A stretch of 18,888 nucleotides of DNA from an uncultured Coriobacteriales bacterium (lineage in GTDB: Bacteria; Actinomycetota; Coriobacteriia; Coriobacteriales; UMGS124). Under the pieces are notes generated by a model that saw only the letters and a list, made by a program, of their open reading frames with translations, was not told the DNA's origin and ran no database searches. The DNA is taken from assembly GCA_902464015.1 (NCBI GenBank), contig CABQHM010000061.1:1-18888 (forward strand), in the 5' to 3' direction. A program made the translations under genes and the position numbers. Below are positions 6,895-14,461 of this stretch, in pieces (the first letter of the stretch is position 1; each line of letters begins with the position of its first letter).

Positions 6895-8314
6895 CGGCGA
6901 GGTCGCTTCCGTACTCGACACATCTGCGAGCAAGCATCCCAGTTTGCGCACGCGCATGTTTGCCGTGCTTTTCGGCGTGTCTTTTGCCGTGATGCTGGCT
7001 GTGACCCTGGCCGTGGGAGCCGTGTGCTTCTGGGTGTATGAGGGCGACGCCGAGGAGCTGTTGCTTTCCGAGGCCCGTGCCACCGCGGCCCTCATCGACA
7101 GGGGAACAGACAACTCCCAGATGGCCGAGCAGCTCTCGCGCATTCCCTTTGTGGACATGCGCTGCACGCTCATCGACGAATCCGGCGAAGTGCTGTACGA
7201 CAACTGGGAGGACGCCTCGAGCCTGGGCAGCCATGCCGACCGCGAAGAGGTGCAGGCCGCCCAGACGCAGCAGCAAGCCACGGTGCTGCGCCGCTCGGCA
7301 ACTTTGGGTAGCGATGCCCTCTATGCGGCCATCCTTCTCGGCAACGGGTCGGTGCTGCGCCTGTCGGAGGTCCGCACGTCGCTGCCGTCCTTTTTGGGCG
7401 GCATGTCGGTGCCGCTTGCCGTGTCGCTCGTGGTCATCATCGTGGTGTCGGCGCTCGTGTCGCGCAAGTTGACCGACCATATCGTGCGGCCGTTGGGCGA
7501 GATAGACCTAGCGTGTCCCACTCAAAACGAGGCATATCGCGAGCTGCAGCCGCTGCTCGAGCGTATTGACGCGCAGTATCGCGAGCTCGCTGCGCAAAAC
7601 GTCGCCCTCGAGCACGCCAACAACATGCGTCGCGAGTTCACGGGCAACGTGAGCCACGAGATGAAGACCCCCTTGCAGGTCATCGGCGGGTATGCCGAGC
7701 TCATGGAGGCGGGCGTCGTGCCCGCGCAAGACGTGCCGCGCTTTGCCGGCCTCATTCGCACCGAGGCATCCTCCATGCGTACGCTTATCGACGATGTGCT
7801 CACCCTGTCGCGCCTCGACGAGCAGGGCGCGGGCCAGGGCCAGGAGCAGGGAGACCCGGTGGACCTTGCGCAGGTGTGCCGCCGTGTGGCCGAGCGTCTC
7901 ACGCCGCGTGCCCAGGAGCGTGGGGAGACCATCCAGCTGGCGTGCCGCGGCTCGCACATCGTGCGCGCCTCCGCCTCGCTGGCCGAGCAGATGGTGTACA
8001 ACCTGGTAGACAATGCCGTGCGGTACAACCGCGAGGGCGGCTTGGTGCTTGTGGCGGTTACGAGCGACGATGCGAGCGTCGAGCTTGAGGTGTCCGACGA
8101 AGGCACGGGCATCCCGCCTGAGCTGCGCGAGCGCGTGTTCGAGCGTTTCTATCGCGTTGATGCGAGTCGCTCGCGTGAGACGGGCGGCACGGGCCTGGGC
8201 CTGGCCATCGTGAAGCATGCCGTGGAGACGATGGGCGGCACTGTCTCCATCGACGACTCGCCCTGCGGTGGTGCGCGCTTCATCGTGAAGCTGCCGGTGC
8301 TCAAGCAGGAGTAG
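6887..8314 (+). CDS. PhoR-like sensor histidine kinase
   Basis: Membrane sensor kinase, 475 aa from ATG 6887, which overlaps the regulator's last codons and is preceded by GGTGGAG. The open frame extends further upstream inside the regulator gene, but those residues are not kinase-like. Layout: membrane span about 24-50, extracytoplasmic sensor region to about 168, second span about 172-191, a short HAMP-like linker, H-box VSHEMKTPLQ with phosphorylated His257, N-box NLVDNAVRYN (Asn376 region), G1 DEGTGIP, F-box FERFYR and G2 GGTGLGLAIVKH. No PAS domain is evident, unlike many PhoR proteins. It should phosphorylate the adjacent regulator in response to phosphate status, possibly through Pst and the PhoU-like protein. 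Confidence 0.92.
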   Translation: MGSGEVASVLDTSASKHPSLRTRMFAVLFGVSFAVMLAVTLAVGAVCFWVYEGDAEELLLSEARATAALIDRGTDNSQMAEQLSRIPFVDMRCTLIDESGEVLYDNWEDASSLGSHADREEVQAAQTQQQATVLRRSATLGSDALYAAILLGNGSVLRLSEVRTSLPSFLGGMSVPLAVSLVVIIVVSALVSRKLTDHIVRPLGEIDLACPTQNEAYRELQPLLERIDAQYRELAAQNVALEHANNMRREFTGNVSHEMKTPLQVIGGYAELMEAGVVPAQDVPRFAGLIRTEASSMRTLIDDVLTLSRLDEQGAGQGQEQGDPVDLAQVCRRVAERLTPRAQERGETIQLACRGSHIVRASASLAEQMVYNLVDNAVRYNREGGLVLVAVTSDDASVELEVSDEGTGIPPELRERVFERFYRVDASRSRETGGTGLGLAIVKHAVETMGGTVSIDDSPCGGARFIVKLPVLKQE

Positions 8315-8419
8315 GGGAAAGCCGCCATTCGCATAGTGCGGGGTGGCGCGCACCGAGAAGCTGCGATAGCCTTACGGGGTGCAGAGAACGATTCTTCGCG
8401 CCGAAAGGAAGTCGCGCAT
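8315..8419. other. Short spacer with small hairpin
   Basis: The segment GCCGCC-att-CGCA-tag-TGCG-g-GGTGGC (8321-8347) can fold into a two-part hairpin with one G-U pair but has no U-tract. No promoter is obvious before the next gene, so read-through from the kinase gene is possible. Confidence 0.35.
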
Positions 8420-9577
8420 ATGATTTATTTCGACAATGCCGCCACCTCGCTCGTCAAGCCTCCCGAGGTCGCCCAGGCCGTGCTACGTGCCATGAGCGAG
8501 CTGGGAAACGTGGGGCGCGGCGTGCACGCTGCGAGCCTGGGTGCGTCCATGTCGGTGTATGAGTGCCGATGCGCGGTGAACGACCTGCTAGGAGGCCCCG
8601 ATCCTGCCCGTGTTGCGTTTGGCTACAACGTCACCTGGGCGCTCAATGTGGCAATCGCGGGCCTTTTGCGCCCCGGCGAGCGCACCGTCACGACGGCTGC
8701 CTCGCACAACTCAGTGCTGCGGCCGCTCTTCCGCGCGCGCGACGAGCGGGGATGCGTGGTGGACGTCGTGCCGCACGGCATCGACGGTGCGCTTGATTGG
8801 GATGCCTACCAGGAGCTTCTTGCCCCCGACGCGCAGGGTTGCCCCGTGCGCCTCGTCGTGGCGACCCATGCCTCGAACCTGACGGGCGATGTGTACGACG
8901 TGGCTCGCATGGCGGCGCTTGCCCATGAGGCAGGCGCGCTCTTTGTGCTCGACGCCGCGCAGACTGCCGGTGCCATCCCGCTCGATATGGCGGCGCTCGG
9001 GGTCGACGTCGTCTGCTTCACCGGGCACAAGTCGCTGCTTGGGCCCCAGGGCACGGGCGGTCTCATTGCCGCGCCCGGCGTGGAGATTCCCGCCCTCTTG
9101 GAGGGCGGCACGGGCATCCACAGCTTTGACGAGCGCCAACCGGCCGGCATGCCCGACAGTCTCGAGGCCGGCACGCTCAATGCCCACGGCTTGGCGGGAC
9201 TTGCTGCGGGTGTGGCATATCTGCAGCGTACGGGCGTTGCCGAGCATGCGGCTTACGTGGCTGACTTGACCAGGCGTTTTGAAGAAGGCGCACTGGCCTG
9301 CCCGGGTGTCGTCGTGTATGGTGGCCATGCGGGTGTCGCGCGCACGGGCGTTGTGGCGCTCAACATCGGCGACCTCGACTCGGCGATGGTGTCTGCCCGC
9401 CTTTCAGGCGACTACGGCATCTGCACCCGCCCCGGCGCCCACTGCGCCCCGCTCATGCACAAAGCCCTCGGTACGGCCGACAGGGGCGTCGTGCGCTTCA
9501 GCTTCTCCCACTTCAACACCCCCGAAGAAATCGAATCCGGCCTCACCGCCATCTCCGAAATCTCCCACAGCCTATAG
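8420..9577 (+). CDS. Cysteine desulfurase family protein (class V aminotransferase fold)
   Basis: PLP-dependent enzyme, 385 aa, which would remove sulfur from cysteine to give alanine and a persulfide for sulfur transfer. The start ATG 8420 (MIYFDNAATS) has GAAAGGAAG upstream and matches the family N-terminus; the frame's longer upstream extension does not. Visible residues: THASNLTGDVYD, the cofactor-binding Asp in LDAAQTAGA, PLP Lys204 in FTGHKSLLGPQG, and the catalytic Cys342 in RPGAHCAP. It resembles the subgroup annotated as 'cysteine desulfurase family protein' rather than a SufS/IscS with neighbouring scaffold genes. No sufU, iscU, thiI or mnmA lies nearby, so the sulfur acceptor is unknown. 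It may be read from the phoBR-like transcript. Confidence 0.88.
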   Translation: MIYFDNAATSLVKPPEVAQAVLRAMSELGNVGRGVHAASLGASMSVYECRCAVNDLLGGPDPARVAFGYNVTWALNVAIAGLLRPGERTVTTAASHNSVLRPLFRARDERGCVVDVVPHGIDGALDWDAYQELLAPDAQGCPVRLVVATHASNLTGDVYDVARMAALAHEAGALFVLDAAQTAGAIPLDMAALGVDVVCFTGHKSLLGPQGTGGLIAAPGVEIPALLEGGTGIHSFDERQPAGMPDSLEAGTLNAHGLAGLAAGVAYLQRTGVAEHAAYVADLTRRFEEGALACPGVVVYGGHAGVARTGVVALNIGDLDSAMVSARLSGDYGICTRPGAHCAPLMHKALGTADRGVVRFSFSHFNTPEEIESGLTAISEISHSL

Positions 9578-9621
9578 CAGGAGTGCTTAAGGCGCTGAAC
9601 AAGTAGCCCTTTGTCGCAATC

Positions 9622-9655
9622 CCTCCCGCACCGGTGTCGAAACCGACGCGGGAGG
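9622..9655 (+). terminator. Strong GC hairpin after the desulfurase gene, no U-tract
   Basis: CCTCCCGC (9622-9629) pairs with GCGGGAGG (9648-9655); inside it CGGT (9632-9635) pairs with ACCG (9642-9645). It lies 45 bp after the stop codon. There is no T-run on either side, so it may be a Rho-independent terminator of poor type or an mRNA 3'-end stabiliser. Confidence 0.4.
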
Positions 9656-9806
9656 CGCCATCGGGGGGATTCTTCATCGTCTGCTAGGGTCTTGCTTGGC
9701 AGCAAATCGAGTTTCGGAGTAGTCTCGGGGTCCCCTCTGGCAGCAAATCGAGTTTCGGAGTAATGATTTCTGAACGAGAGAGTCGATTTGCCATGCGTGA
9801 CGCAGA

Positions 9807-9830
9807 ATTCTGTTGTTAAAACAACAGAAT
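9807..9830. repeat. Perfect 11-bp inverted repeat at element centre
   Basis: ATTCTGTTGTT (9807-9817) and AACAACAGAAT (9820-9830) are exact reverse complements separated by 2 nt. It is AT-rich against a GC-rich background and sits midway between the two halves of the surrounding inverted-repeat element. Confidence 0.7.
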
Positions 9831-9850
9831 GGGCGACGAGCGCCCCTTTT
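9831..9850 (+). terminator. Terminator-like hairpin inside the element
   Basis: GGGCG (9831-9835) pairs with CGCCC (9841-9845) around ACGAG, followed by CTTTT. Short stem; functional status uncertain. Confidence 0.35.
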
Positions 9851-10171
9851 GAGGCCTCAGATTCCGCTAAAAAAGGGCTGTAAGGCGTGCGAGAGACGTT
9901 TTGACTACTCCGAAACTCGTTTGTCTGCCAACGCACCCGGGAAAACTACTCCGAATCTCATTTTGCTACCAAATAGGCCCAAGAACGGACCCTGCGGCGT
10001 GCGGTAAGGCGGATGCTCGCTCTGGGCGACCAGTATCGAAAGCGCGCGCCGCCGGCGCGTGAAACGGCAGTCAATCACAGCGCATCAGGTTCCGCCTCCC
10101 ACTAAAACAGGTTCTCGTCCGCAAAGCGCCGTGAGGCGACGTGTACCCCCGACTGCCCCTCATTAAAAGCG

Positions 10172-10320
10172 GGTTCTGGCCTGCAAGGCGCGCGAAGCCG
10201 ATGTGCGCGGTGCGGGCCTTTGGCCTACTGGACGTACACCAAAGGTGCGCACCGCGCGTGAGCCTTCGGACACGGAGCGCCCTTTGCGACGAGCCCCGCG
10301 GAACGCAGCGCATCAGGTTC
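10172..10320 (+). repeat. Nested-hairpin repeat unit 2a (long inner helix)
   Basis: GCGCGGTGCG (10205-10214) pairs with CGCACCGCGC (10248-10257), and CCTTTGG (10217-10223) with CCAAAGG (10239-10245), 17 bp with a 2x2 internal loop. The apical loop keeps the family core TACTGGACGTAC. The outer arms (GGCCTGC, and GCGCATCA at the far end) do not match each other, indicating a hybrid unit. Confidence 0.78.
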
Positions 10321-10400
10321 TGCCTCCTGCTAAAGTAGGTTCTCGTCCGCAAGGCGTCGGGAGGAGACGTGTACGCCCCCGACTGCCCTTATTAAAAGCG

Positions 10401-10479
10401 GGTTCTGGCCTGCAAGGCGTCCGAAGGCGATGCGTACTAGACGTACGTGAGCCTTCGGAGAACGCAGCAGGCCGGGTTC
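10401..10479 (+). repeat. Nested-hairpin repeat unit 2b (complete)
   Basis: Order: GGTTCT, outer arm GGCCTGC (10407-10413), AAGGCG (10414-10419), inner arm TCCGAAGGC (10420-10428), 22-nt loop with core CGTACTAGACGTACG, inner arm GCCTTCGGA (10451-10459), GAACGCA (10460-10466), outer arm GCAGGCC (10467-10473), GGGTTC. Both helices are perfect (7 and 9 bp). Confidence 0.88.
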
Positions 10480-10483
10480 CGCA

Positions 10484-12592
10484 TCATATTTTCCGGACGT
10501 GGACGACGTTTTCTTGGGTGAGGGCGCATCCGGTCACCGGATCTCGATGCAGTGGGGTGTGGTCGAAGGGGCCCACGCCGAGCTGCCCGGGTACGGCGGT
10601 GTGGCGGGCAGCGTGCTTGCCGGAGCGTCCGCCGGGGCTTGCATTGGTGAAGAGCGCCTCGGGGTGCAGGTCCTCGGTCACGCGCAGCACGGCATGGTCG
10701 CTGCCGAGCTCCGAGTACACCTCGACAATGTCGCCGTCGACAAACCCCAGCTCAGCGGCGCGGTCGGCGTTCATCCACACGGCGGCGTAGGCGTCGGCTG
10801 CGGCACTGCCCGGCGCATGCTTGCGCGCGGTGTGGTCCACCGAGGTGTGGTTGCCAAACGAGCTGTTGCCGCTGATGAGGCGAAAGCCCTCCTTGTCGGG
10901 GCAGATGAGCGGCGTCTGCCAGAAAGGGCAGCGCCCAAGACCTGCTTCCTCCCAAAGGTTGCTCGCAAATTCAATCTTTCCTGCGGGCACGCGAATCTCA
11001 GGCTTGCCCGTGCGCGGGGGAACCGGGATGCCCGTATCCACCCAACCTCTGTCGTAGAGCTCGTCGAGGTCCACGCCGTAGGGCGCAAGCTGGGCTTGGG
11101 CCAGGTCATGCAGGGTAAAGGTGAAGTAGCGCCCCACGCCCAGGCGCTCTGCCAGGTCGTATGCCATGGCGCGGGCGGGGCGCATGCCTTCAGGCGGGGT
11201 GAGCACGCGCTTGCGCGTGTAGAACGTCGCGCCCTCCACGCCCACGCCGCGGTTGCACTCCAGGGCCGTGAGGTCGGGCAGCACCACGTCGGCCAGGCGT
11301 GCGGTCTCGCTCATGCGCACGTCGATGGCCACGAGCAGGTCGAGTTTGCCCACGAGCTCGGTCCATGCGCGGGCGTTGCCGTATCCCATGACGGGATTTG
11401 ACGCGTATGCCACAAGACCGTGGATTTCTCCCAGCTCAATGGACTCGCCGATAGTGGTGCACAGACCTTCCTCGGCATTGACGAGCGGGTAGCGAAGCGA
11501 ACCTGCCTTGGGAACCTCGGGCACGGGAGGTGCGGGGAAACGCTCGGGGTCGAGAGTGCCCAGCTCCAGCTCAAAAGGAGGATTGAGGTTGCCGCCGACT
11601 TTGCCATAGTTGCCCAAGAGGGCATTGACCAGGGCAATCATGCGTGCCGTCTGCGTTGAGTTCACGTAGGCGATGCCCAGGCCCCCGTGCAGGCCGCAGT
11701 CAACCACGGCACGCGGCTTTGCTTCGCCCAGGCCATGCGCCACCTCCAACACGTCGCGCGCCTCGATGCCGCAGGTGTCCGCGCACCACTCGGGCGTGTA
11801 GGGCGCCATGGCGCAGGCGAACTCCTCAAAGCCCGTGGTATATCGGCTAACAAAATCGGCGTCGTAGAGCTCCTCCTCGATGAGGACGTGCGCCAGTCCG
11901 AGCAAAAATGCCAGGTCGGTGCCAGGGCGAAGCCCGATCCATCTCGTGGCCTTGGCTCCCGTGGAGGAGCGGCGCGGGTCGACCGCCACAACCTTGCCCC
12001 CGCGGGCGAGCGTCTCCTTGAAGACGTTCACCGTGTGGGGGTCGCCGGCGTCGAGAGGCGATCGTCCCAGGTAGACGATGTAGTCGGTATGGGCGAGGTC
12101 GGAATGGGGCGAGTAGCCCAGCGTGTGGTACCACCCGGTGAGGCGCGCGTCTTCACATGCCCCCACCTCGGAATACACGTTAGGGGAGCCCAGTGCGGCG
12201 AACAGGCGGTGGAAATACAGGCTCGCGCGGGAAGCGATGCCCGTGGTGCAGGCGAGTGCGGGTGCCCCGTAGCGCTCCACAACCTGCTCGATGCCCTCGG
12301 CGATGCGGGCGTATGCCTCCTCGTAGCTCGCGGGCACGAGCTCGCCCGTCGCTGTGTCGCGCACGAGGGGCGTGAGCAGTCGGTCGGGATCGAGGTGCGC
12401 GTTGAGGCGCCTGCGGCCGCGCCTGCACAGGCTGGCCGAGCGGTGGGGGTGGCCTTCGACGGGCATGCGCGCGCTCACGCTGCCGTCGTCGTTGATGTGT
12501 GCGCAGAAGGCGCAGTCCGAGTAGCAGCCCGTGCACACGGTCACAATGTCGTTCGTGGCGGTTGCCGGGCGGTTGGCGTTGTCTCTTGGCAC
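10484..12592 (-). CDS. Molybdopterin (Mo/W-bis-MGD) oxidoreductase, cytoplasmic, DMSO-reductase family
   Basis: Catalytic subunit-like enzyme of 702 aa. An N-terminal 4Fe-4S site is formed by Cys20, Cys23, Cys27 and Cys56 (CTGCYSDC then SLCRRG), with one extra Cys30. The likely metal ligand is Cys146 in SPNVYSEVGACEDAR, which places it with the Cys-ligated thiosulfate/polysulfide-reductase and formate-dehydrogenase-like branches rather than Ser- or Asp-ligated enzymes. The cofactor-binding domains follow, ending in a typical molydopterin dinucleotide-binding domain from about residue 590. There is no twin-arginine signal, and no iron-sulfur or membrane partner subunit is adjacent. GGAGAAA precedes ATG 12592. 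It follows paaK and the ACT gene, so a role in aromatic or 2-oxo acid metabolism is conceivable, but the substrate is unknown. Confidence 0.85.
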   Translation of the reverse strand: MPRDNANRPATATNDIVTVCTGCYSDCAFCAHINDDGSVSARMPVEGHPHRSASLCRRGRRRLNAHLDPDRLLTPLVRDTATGELVPASYEEAYARIAEGIEQVVERYGAPALACTTGIASRASLYFHRLFAALGSPNVYSEVGACEDARLTGWYHTLGYSPHSDLAHTDYIVYLGRSPLDAGDPHTVNVFKETLARGGKVVAVDPRRSSTGAKATRWIGLRPGTDLAFLLGLAHVLIEEELYDADFVSRYTTGFEEFACAMAPYTPEWCADTCGIEARDVLEVAHGLGEAKPRAVVDCGLHGGLGIAYVNSTQTARMIALVNALLGNYGKVGGNLNPPFELELGTLDPERFPAPPVPEVPKAGSLRYPLVNAEEGLCTTIGESIELGEIHGLVAYASNPVMGYGNARAWTELVGKLDLLVAIDVRMSETARLADVVLPDLTALECNRGVGVEGATFYTRKRVLTPPEGMRPARAMAYDLAERLGVGRYFTFTLHDLAQAQLAPYGVDLDELYDRGWVDTGIPVPPRTGKPEIRVPAGKIEFASNLWEEAGLGRCPFWQTPLICPDKEGFRLISGNSSFGNHTSVDHTARKHAPGSAAADAYAAVWMNADRAAELGFVDGDIVEVYSELGSDHAVLRVTEDLHPEALFTNASPGGRSGKHAARHTAVPGQLGVGPFDHTPLHRDPVTGCALTQENVVHVRKI

Positions 12593-12617
12593 GGGTATTT
12601 CTCCAGTGATGCGAAAG

Positions 12618-12657
12618 AAAAAAGGACGTCACACCGCTAGGCTACGGCATGACGTCC
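12618..12657 (-). terminator. Rho-independent terminator or attenuator after the ACT gene
   Basis: On the minus strand TGACGTCC... reads as GGACGTCA (complement of 12650-12657) pairing with TGACGTCC (complement of 12624-12631), with an inner CCG/CGG pair. It is followed by six U residues (12618-12623). It lies 26 bp before the oxidoreductase start, so it either ends the paaK-ACT transcript or controls read-through into that gene. Confidence 0.75.
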
Positions 12658-12709
12658 TCATTTTGGAGCAGAAACGCAGGAAAAATACCCTAGTGGGCCA
12701 AAACGCCGG

Positions 12710-13126
12710 TTACAGGTCGGCCGGGTCGAGAAGCCTGTAGCCGGCTGCCTTGATGGCAACCTCGGCCACATCGGCGTCGCGAATCTTGAGGACGTCGATG
12801 GCCTTCTCGCCCTTATAGGAGAAGCAGTAGCCGTACTCGATGTTCACGTTCATGTCGTCGAGCTTGGCAAGCAGCTTGGCCAGGCCGCCGGGCTGGTTGT
12901 CCACGGCGATGGCGGTGACGCGGGTGATGTTGACGCGGTAGTCGGCCGCGCGCAGCACCTCGGCTGCACGCTCGGGTTCGGCGCAGATGATGCGCACGAC
13001 GCCGTAGTCGGCCGTGTCGGCGATGGTGAGGGCCTGCATGTCGATGCCGGCCTCGCCCAGCGCGGCGCAAAGCGACGACAGGCGGCCGCTCTTGTTCTCA
13101 AGAAAGACGGTGATCTGCTGAATCAT
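12710..13126 (-). CDS. ACT domain-containing regulatory protein (tandem ACT)
   Basis: Small cytoplasmic protein of 138 aa consisting of two ACT domains (about 3-70 and 71-135). ACT domains bind amino acids or related ligands and tune enzyme activity. The first begins IQQITVFLENKSGRLSSLCAALGEAGIDM, with the ligand-site Gly at the strand-helix turn; the second has NQPGGLAKLLAKLDDMNVNIEYGY. A near-consensus AAAGGAGG precedes ATG 13126. It lies 36 bp downstream of paaK in the same direction; this pairing with phenylacetate-CoA ligase homologues is recurrent in anaerobes, so it probably senses an aromatic amino acid or its breakdown product. The ligand is inferred only. Confidence 0.9.
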   Translation of the reverse strand: MIQQITVFLENKSGRLSSLCAALGEAGIDMQALTIADTADYGVVRIICAEPERAAEVLRAADYRVNITRVTAIAVDNQPGGLAKLLAKLDDMNVNIEYGYCFSYKGEKAIDVLKIRDADVAEVAIKAAGYRLLDPADL

Positions 13127-13162
13127 GCCATGCCTCCTTTACCTGGGGCGGGGTTGTTGTCC

Positions 13163-14461
13163 TTAGAAGCGGTTGTCGATGACGCGCTTGGCCTTGCCCT
13201 CGGAGCGCGGGATGCTCATGGGCTCGACGATCTTCACCTTGATGCCGATCGAGAGCGCGCTCTTGAGCTTGTCCTGAATCTGCTTCTGGACGGCCGTGAT
13301 GGCGCTGATCTCGTCGAAGTCGAAGCCTTGCTCGGGCTCGACCTTGAGCGTGACGGCGTCGAGTGCGCCCTGGCGGGTAAGCTCGATCTGGTACCAGGAG
13401 CTGACCTGCGGGAACGTCTTCATGACGTCTTCAATCTGCGAGGGGAAGACGTTGACGCCGCGGATGATGAGCATGTCGTCGGTGCGGCCGTGCAGGCGGT
13501 CGATGCGACGGTGCGTACGGCCGCAGGCGCACTCCCCGGGGATGATGCGCGTGATGTCGCGCGTGCGGTAGCGTATGACAGGAGTGGCCTCGCGGTCGGT
13601 CGTGGTAATTACCAGCTCGCCCCACTCGCCGTCGGGCAGGACCTCACCGGTGGCGGGGTCGATGATCTCGGCGATGAAGTGGTCCTCGGCCAGGTGCAGA
13701 CCGGTCTGCTCCATGCACTCGATGGCAACGCCGGGACCCATGGTCTCGGTCAGGCCGTACACGTCGAGCACCTTGTAGTTGAGCTTGCGCTCGAGCTCGG
13801 CGCGGAAGTGGTCGGAGAACGCCTCGGCGCCGTGGATGCCGGCGCGCAGGTGGAACTCCTTGGCGGGGTCGATGCCCATGGAGATGGCCGTGTCGGCGAT
13901 GTGCATGGCGTAGGAGGGCGTGCAGCACAGGATGGTGGAGCCCATCTCGCGCAGGATGCGAATCTGGCGCTCGGTGTTGCCTGCGCTCATGGGGATGGTG
14001 GTGCAGCCAGCCTTCATGCAGCCGTAATGGGCGCCCAGACCGCCCGTGAACAGGCCGTAGCCGTAGCACACGTGGCAGATGTCGTCCTCGCCGCCGTCGG
14101 CATACTCGATGCCGCGAGCAAAGCAGTCGCTCCAAATGTCGATGTCATGCTCGGTGTAGCCGCCCACGGTGGCGATGCCGGTGGTGCCGGAGGACATATG
14201 GATCTCGCGCACGTCCTTCATGGGCACGGCGAACATGCTGTAGGGGTAGTTGTCGCGCAGGTCCTGCTTGGTGGTGAAGGGGGCCTTCTGCAAGTCGGCC
14301 AGCGTCTGCACCGCGTAGGGGTCGAAGCCTGCCTCGTCAAAGAGGATCTTGTAGAACGGAACGTTCTCGTAGACGTTGACGACAGTCTTCTTCAGGCCCT
14401 CGAGCTGAATCTGCTCAATCTGCTCGTGGGGCATATGCAGAATCTCGTGCTGCTTACCCAT
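13163..14461 (-). CDS. paaK: Phenylacetate-CoA ligase family protein
   Basis: AMP-forming acyl/aryl-CoA ligase, 432 aa, expected to activate phenylacetate or a related aryl acid with ATP and CoA. The adenylation P-loop-like motif SSGTTG is at 90-95 (followed by IATVGGYT, where many relatives have a Pro). Further family marks are the central YGLTE-type motif DVYGLTETMGPG, a conserved YRTRD motif, the Cys pair in GECACGRTHRRIDRLHGR, DDMLIIRGVNVFPSQIE, and the C-terminal EGKAKRV lysine region. Start ATG 14461 has AAAGG 11 bp upstream; ATG 14479, six codons earlier, lacks a ribosome site. First gene of the paaK-ACT-oxidoreductase run. In anaerobes such ligases often act on aryl acetates made from Phe, Tyr or Trp. 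Confidence 0.92.
   Translation of the reverse strand: MGKQHEILHMPHEQIEQIQLEGLKKTVVNVYENVPFYKILFDEAGFDPYAVQTLADLQKAPFTTKQDLRDNYPYSMFAVPMKDVREIHMSSGTTGIATVGGYTEHDIDIWSDCFARGIEYADGGEDDICHVCYGYGLFTGGLGAHYGCMKAGCTTIPMSAGNTERQIRILREMGSTILCCTPSYAMHIADTAISMGIDPAKEFHLRAGIHGAEAFSDHFRAELERKLNYKVLDVYGLTETMGPGVAIECMEQTGLHLAEDHFIAEIIDPATGEVLPDGEWGELVITTTDREATPVIRYRTRDITRIIPGECACGRTHRRIDRLHGRTDDMLIIRGVNVFPSQIEDVMKTFPQVSSWYQIELTRQGALDAVTLKVEPEQGFDFDEISAITAVQKQIQDKLKSALSIGIKVKIVEPMSIPRSEGKAKRVIDNRF

Larger units (their letters stand above)
9696..9971. mobile_element. MITE-like element with composite terminal inverted repeats
   Basis: The motif AAATCGAGTTTCGGAGTA preceded by TTGGCAGC occurs twice in direct order at the left end (9696-9723 and about 9738-9763) and twice inverted at the right end (9904-9930 and 9945-9971). 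The copies are 41 bp apart on each side, so the ends form roughly 70-bp imperfect terminal inverted repeats. The centre has a perfect 11-bp palindrome arm pair ATTCTGTTGTT/AACAACAGAAT (9807-9830), a terminator-like GC hairpin (9831-9850) and the palindrome TGAGGCCTCA (9850-9859). No transposase is encoded and no target-site duplication is clear. Confidence 0.6.
9578..10483. other. 906-bp non-coding region between convergent genes
   Basis: No gene is supported here; the open frames have no Shine-Dalgarno site and arise from repeats. In order it holds a GC hairpin (9622-9655), a 276-bp MITE-like inverted-repeat element (9696-9971), a GC-rich palindromic patch near 10050-10065 and nested-hairpin repeat array 2 (10081-10483). 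Confidence 0.75.
10081..10483 (+). repeat. Nested-hairpin repeat array 2 (between convergent genes)
   Basis: Holds one large unit (10172-10320), one textbook unit (10401-10479) and two left-half units (from 10110 and from 10338). Segments 10081-10190 and 10309-10419 are near-identical direct copies 228 bp apart, so the array grew by tandem duplication. The last unit ends 4 bp before the stop codon of the minus-strand oxidoreductase gene. Confidence 0.85.

Noticed and set aside
8336..8419. 28-residue N-terminal extension of the desulfurase
   Set aside because: The family starts at MIYFDNAAT and GAAAGGAAG sits right before ATG 8420.
9412..9936. 174-aa minus-strand open frame over the desulfurase 3' end and the MITE-like element
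   Set aside because: It is antisense to a real gene and otherwise translates the inverted-repeat motif; the 41-bp repeat step is not a multiple of three, so the repeat is not selected as coding.
10401..10479. Hairpin units considered as integron attC sites
   Set aside because: The unit ends are direct (GGTTC...GGTTC), not the inverted RYYYAAC/GTTRRRY pair, and there are no cassettes or integrase.
10499..12640. Long plus-strand frames opposite the oxidoreductase gene
   Set aside because: Antisense shadows with His/Gly/Ala/Arg-rich composition and no ribosome sites; the minus-strand frame carries clear enzyme motifs.
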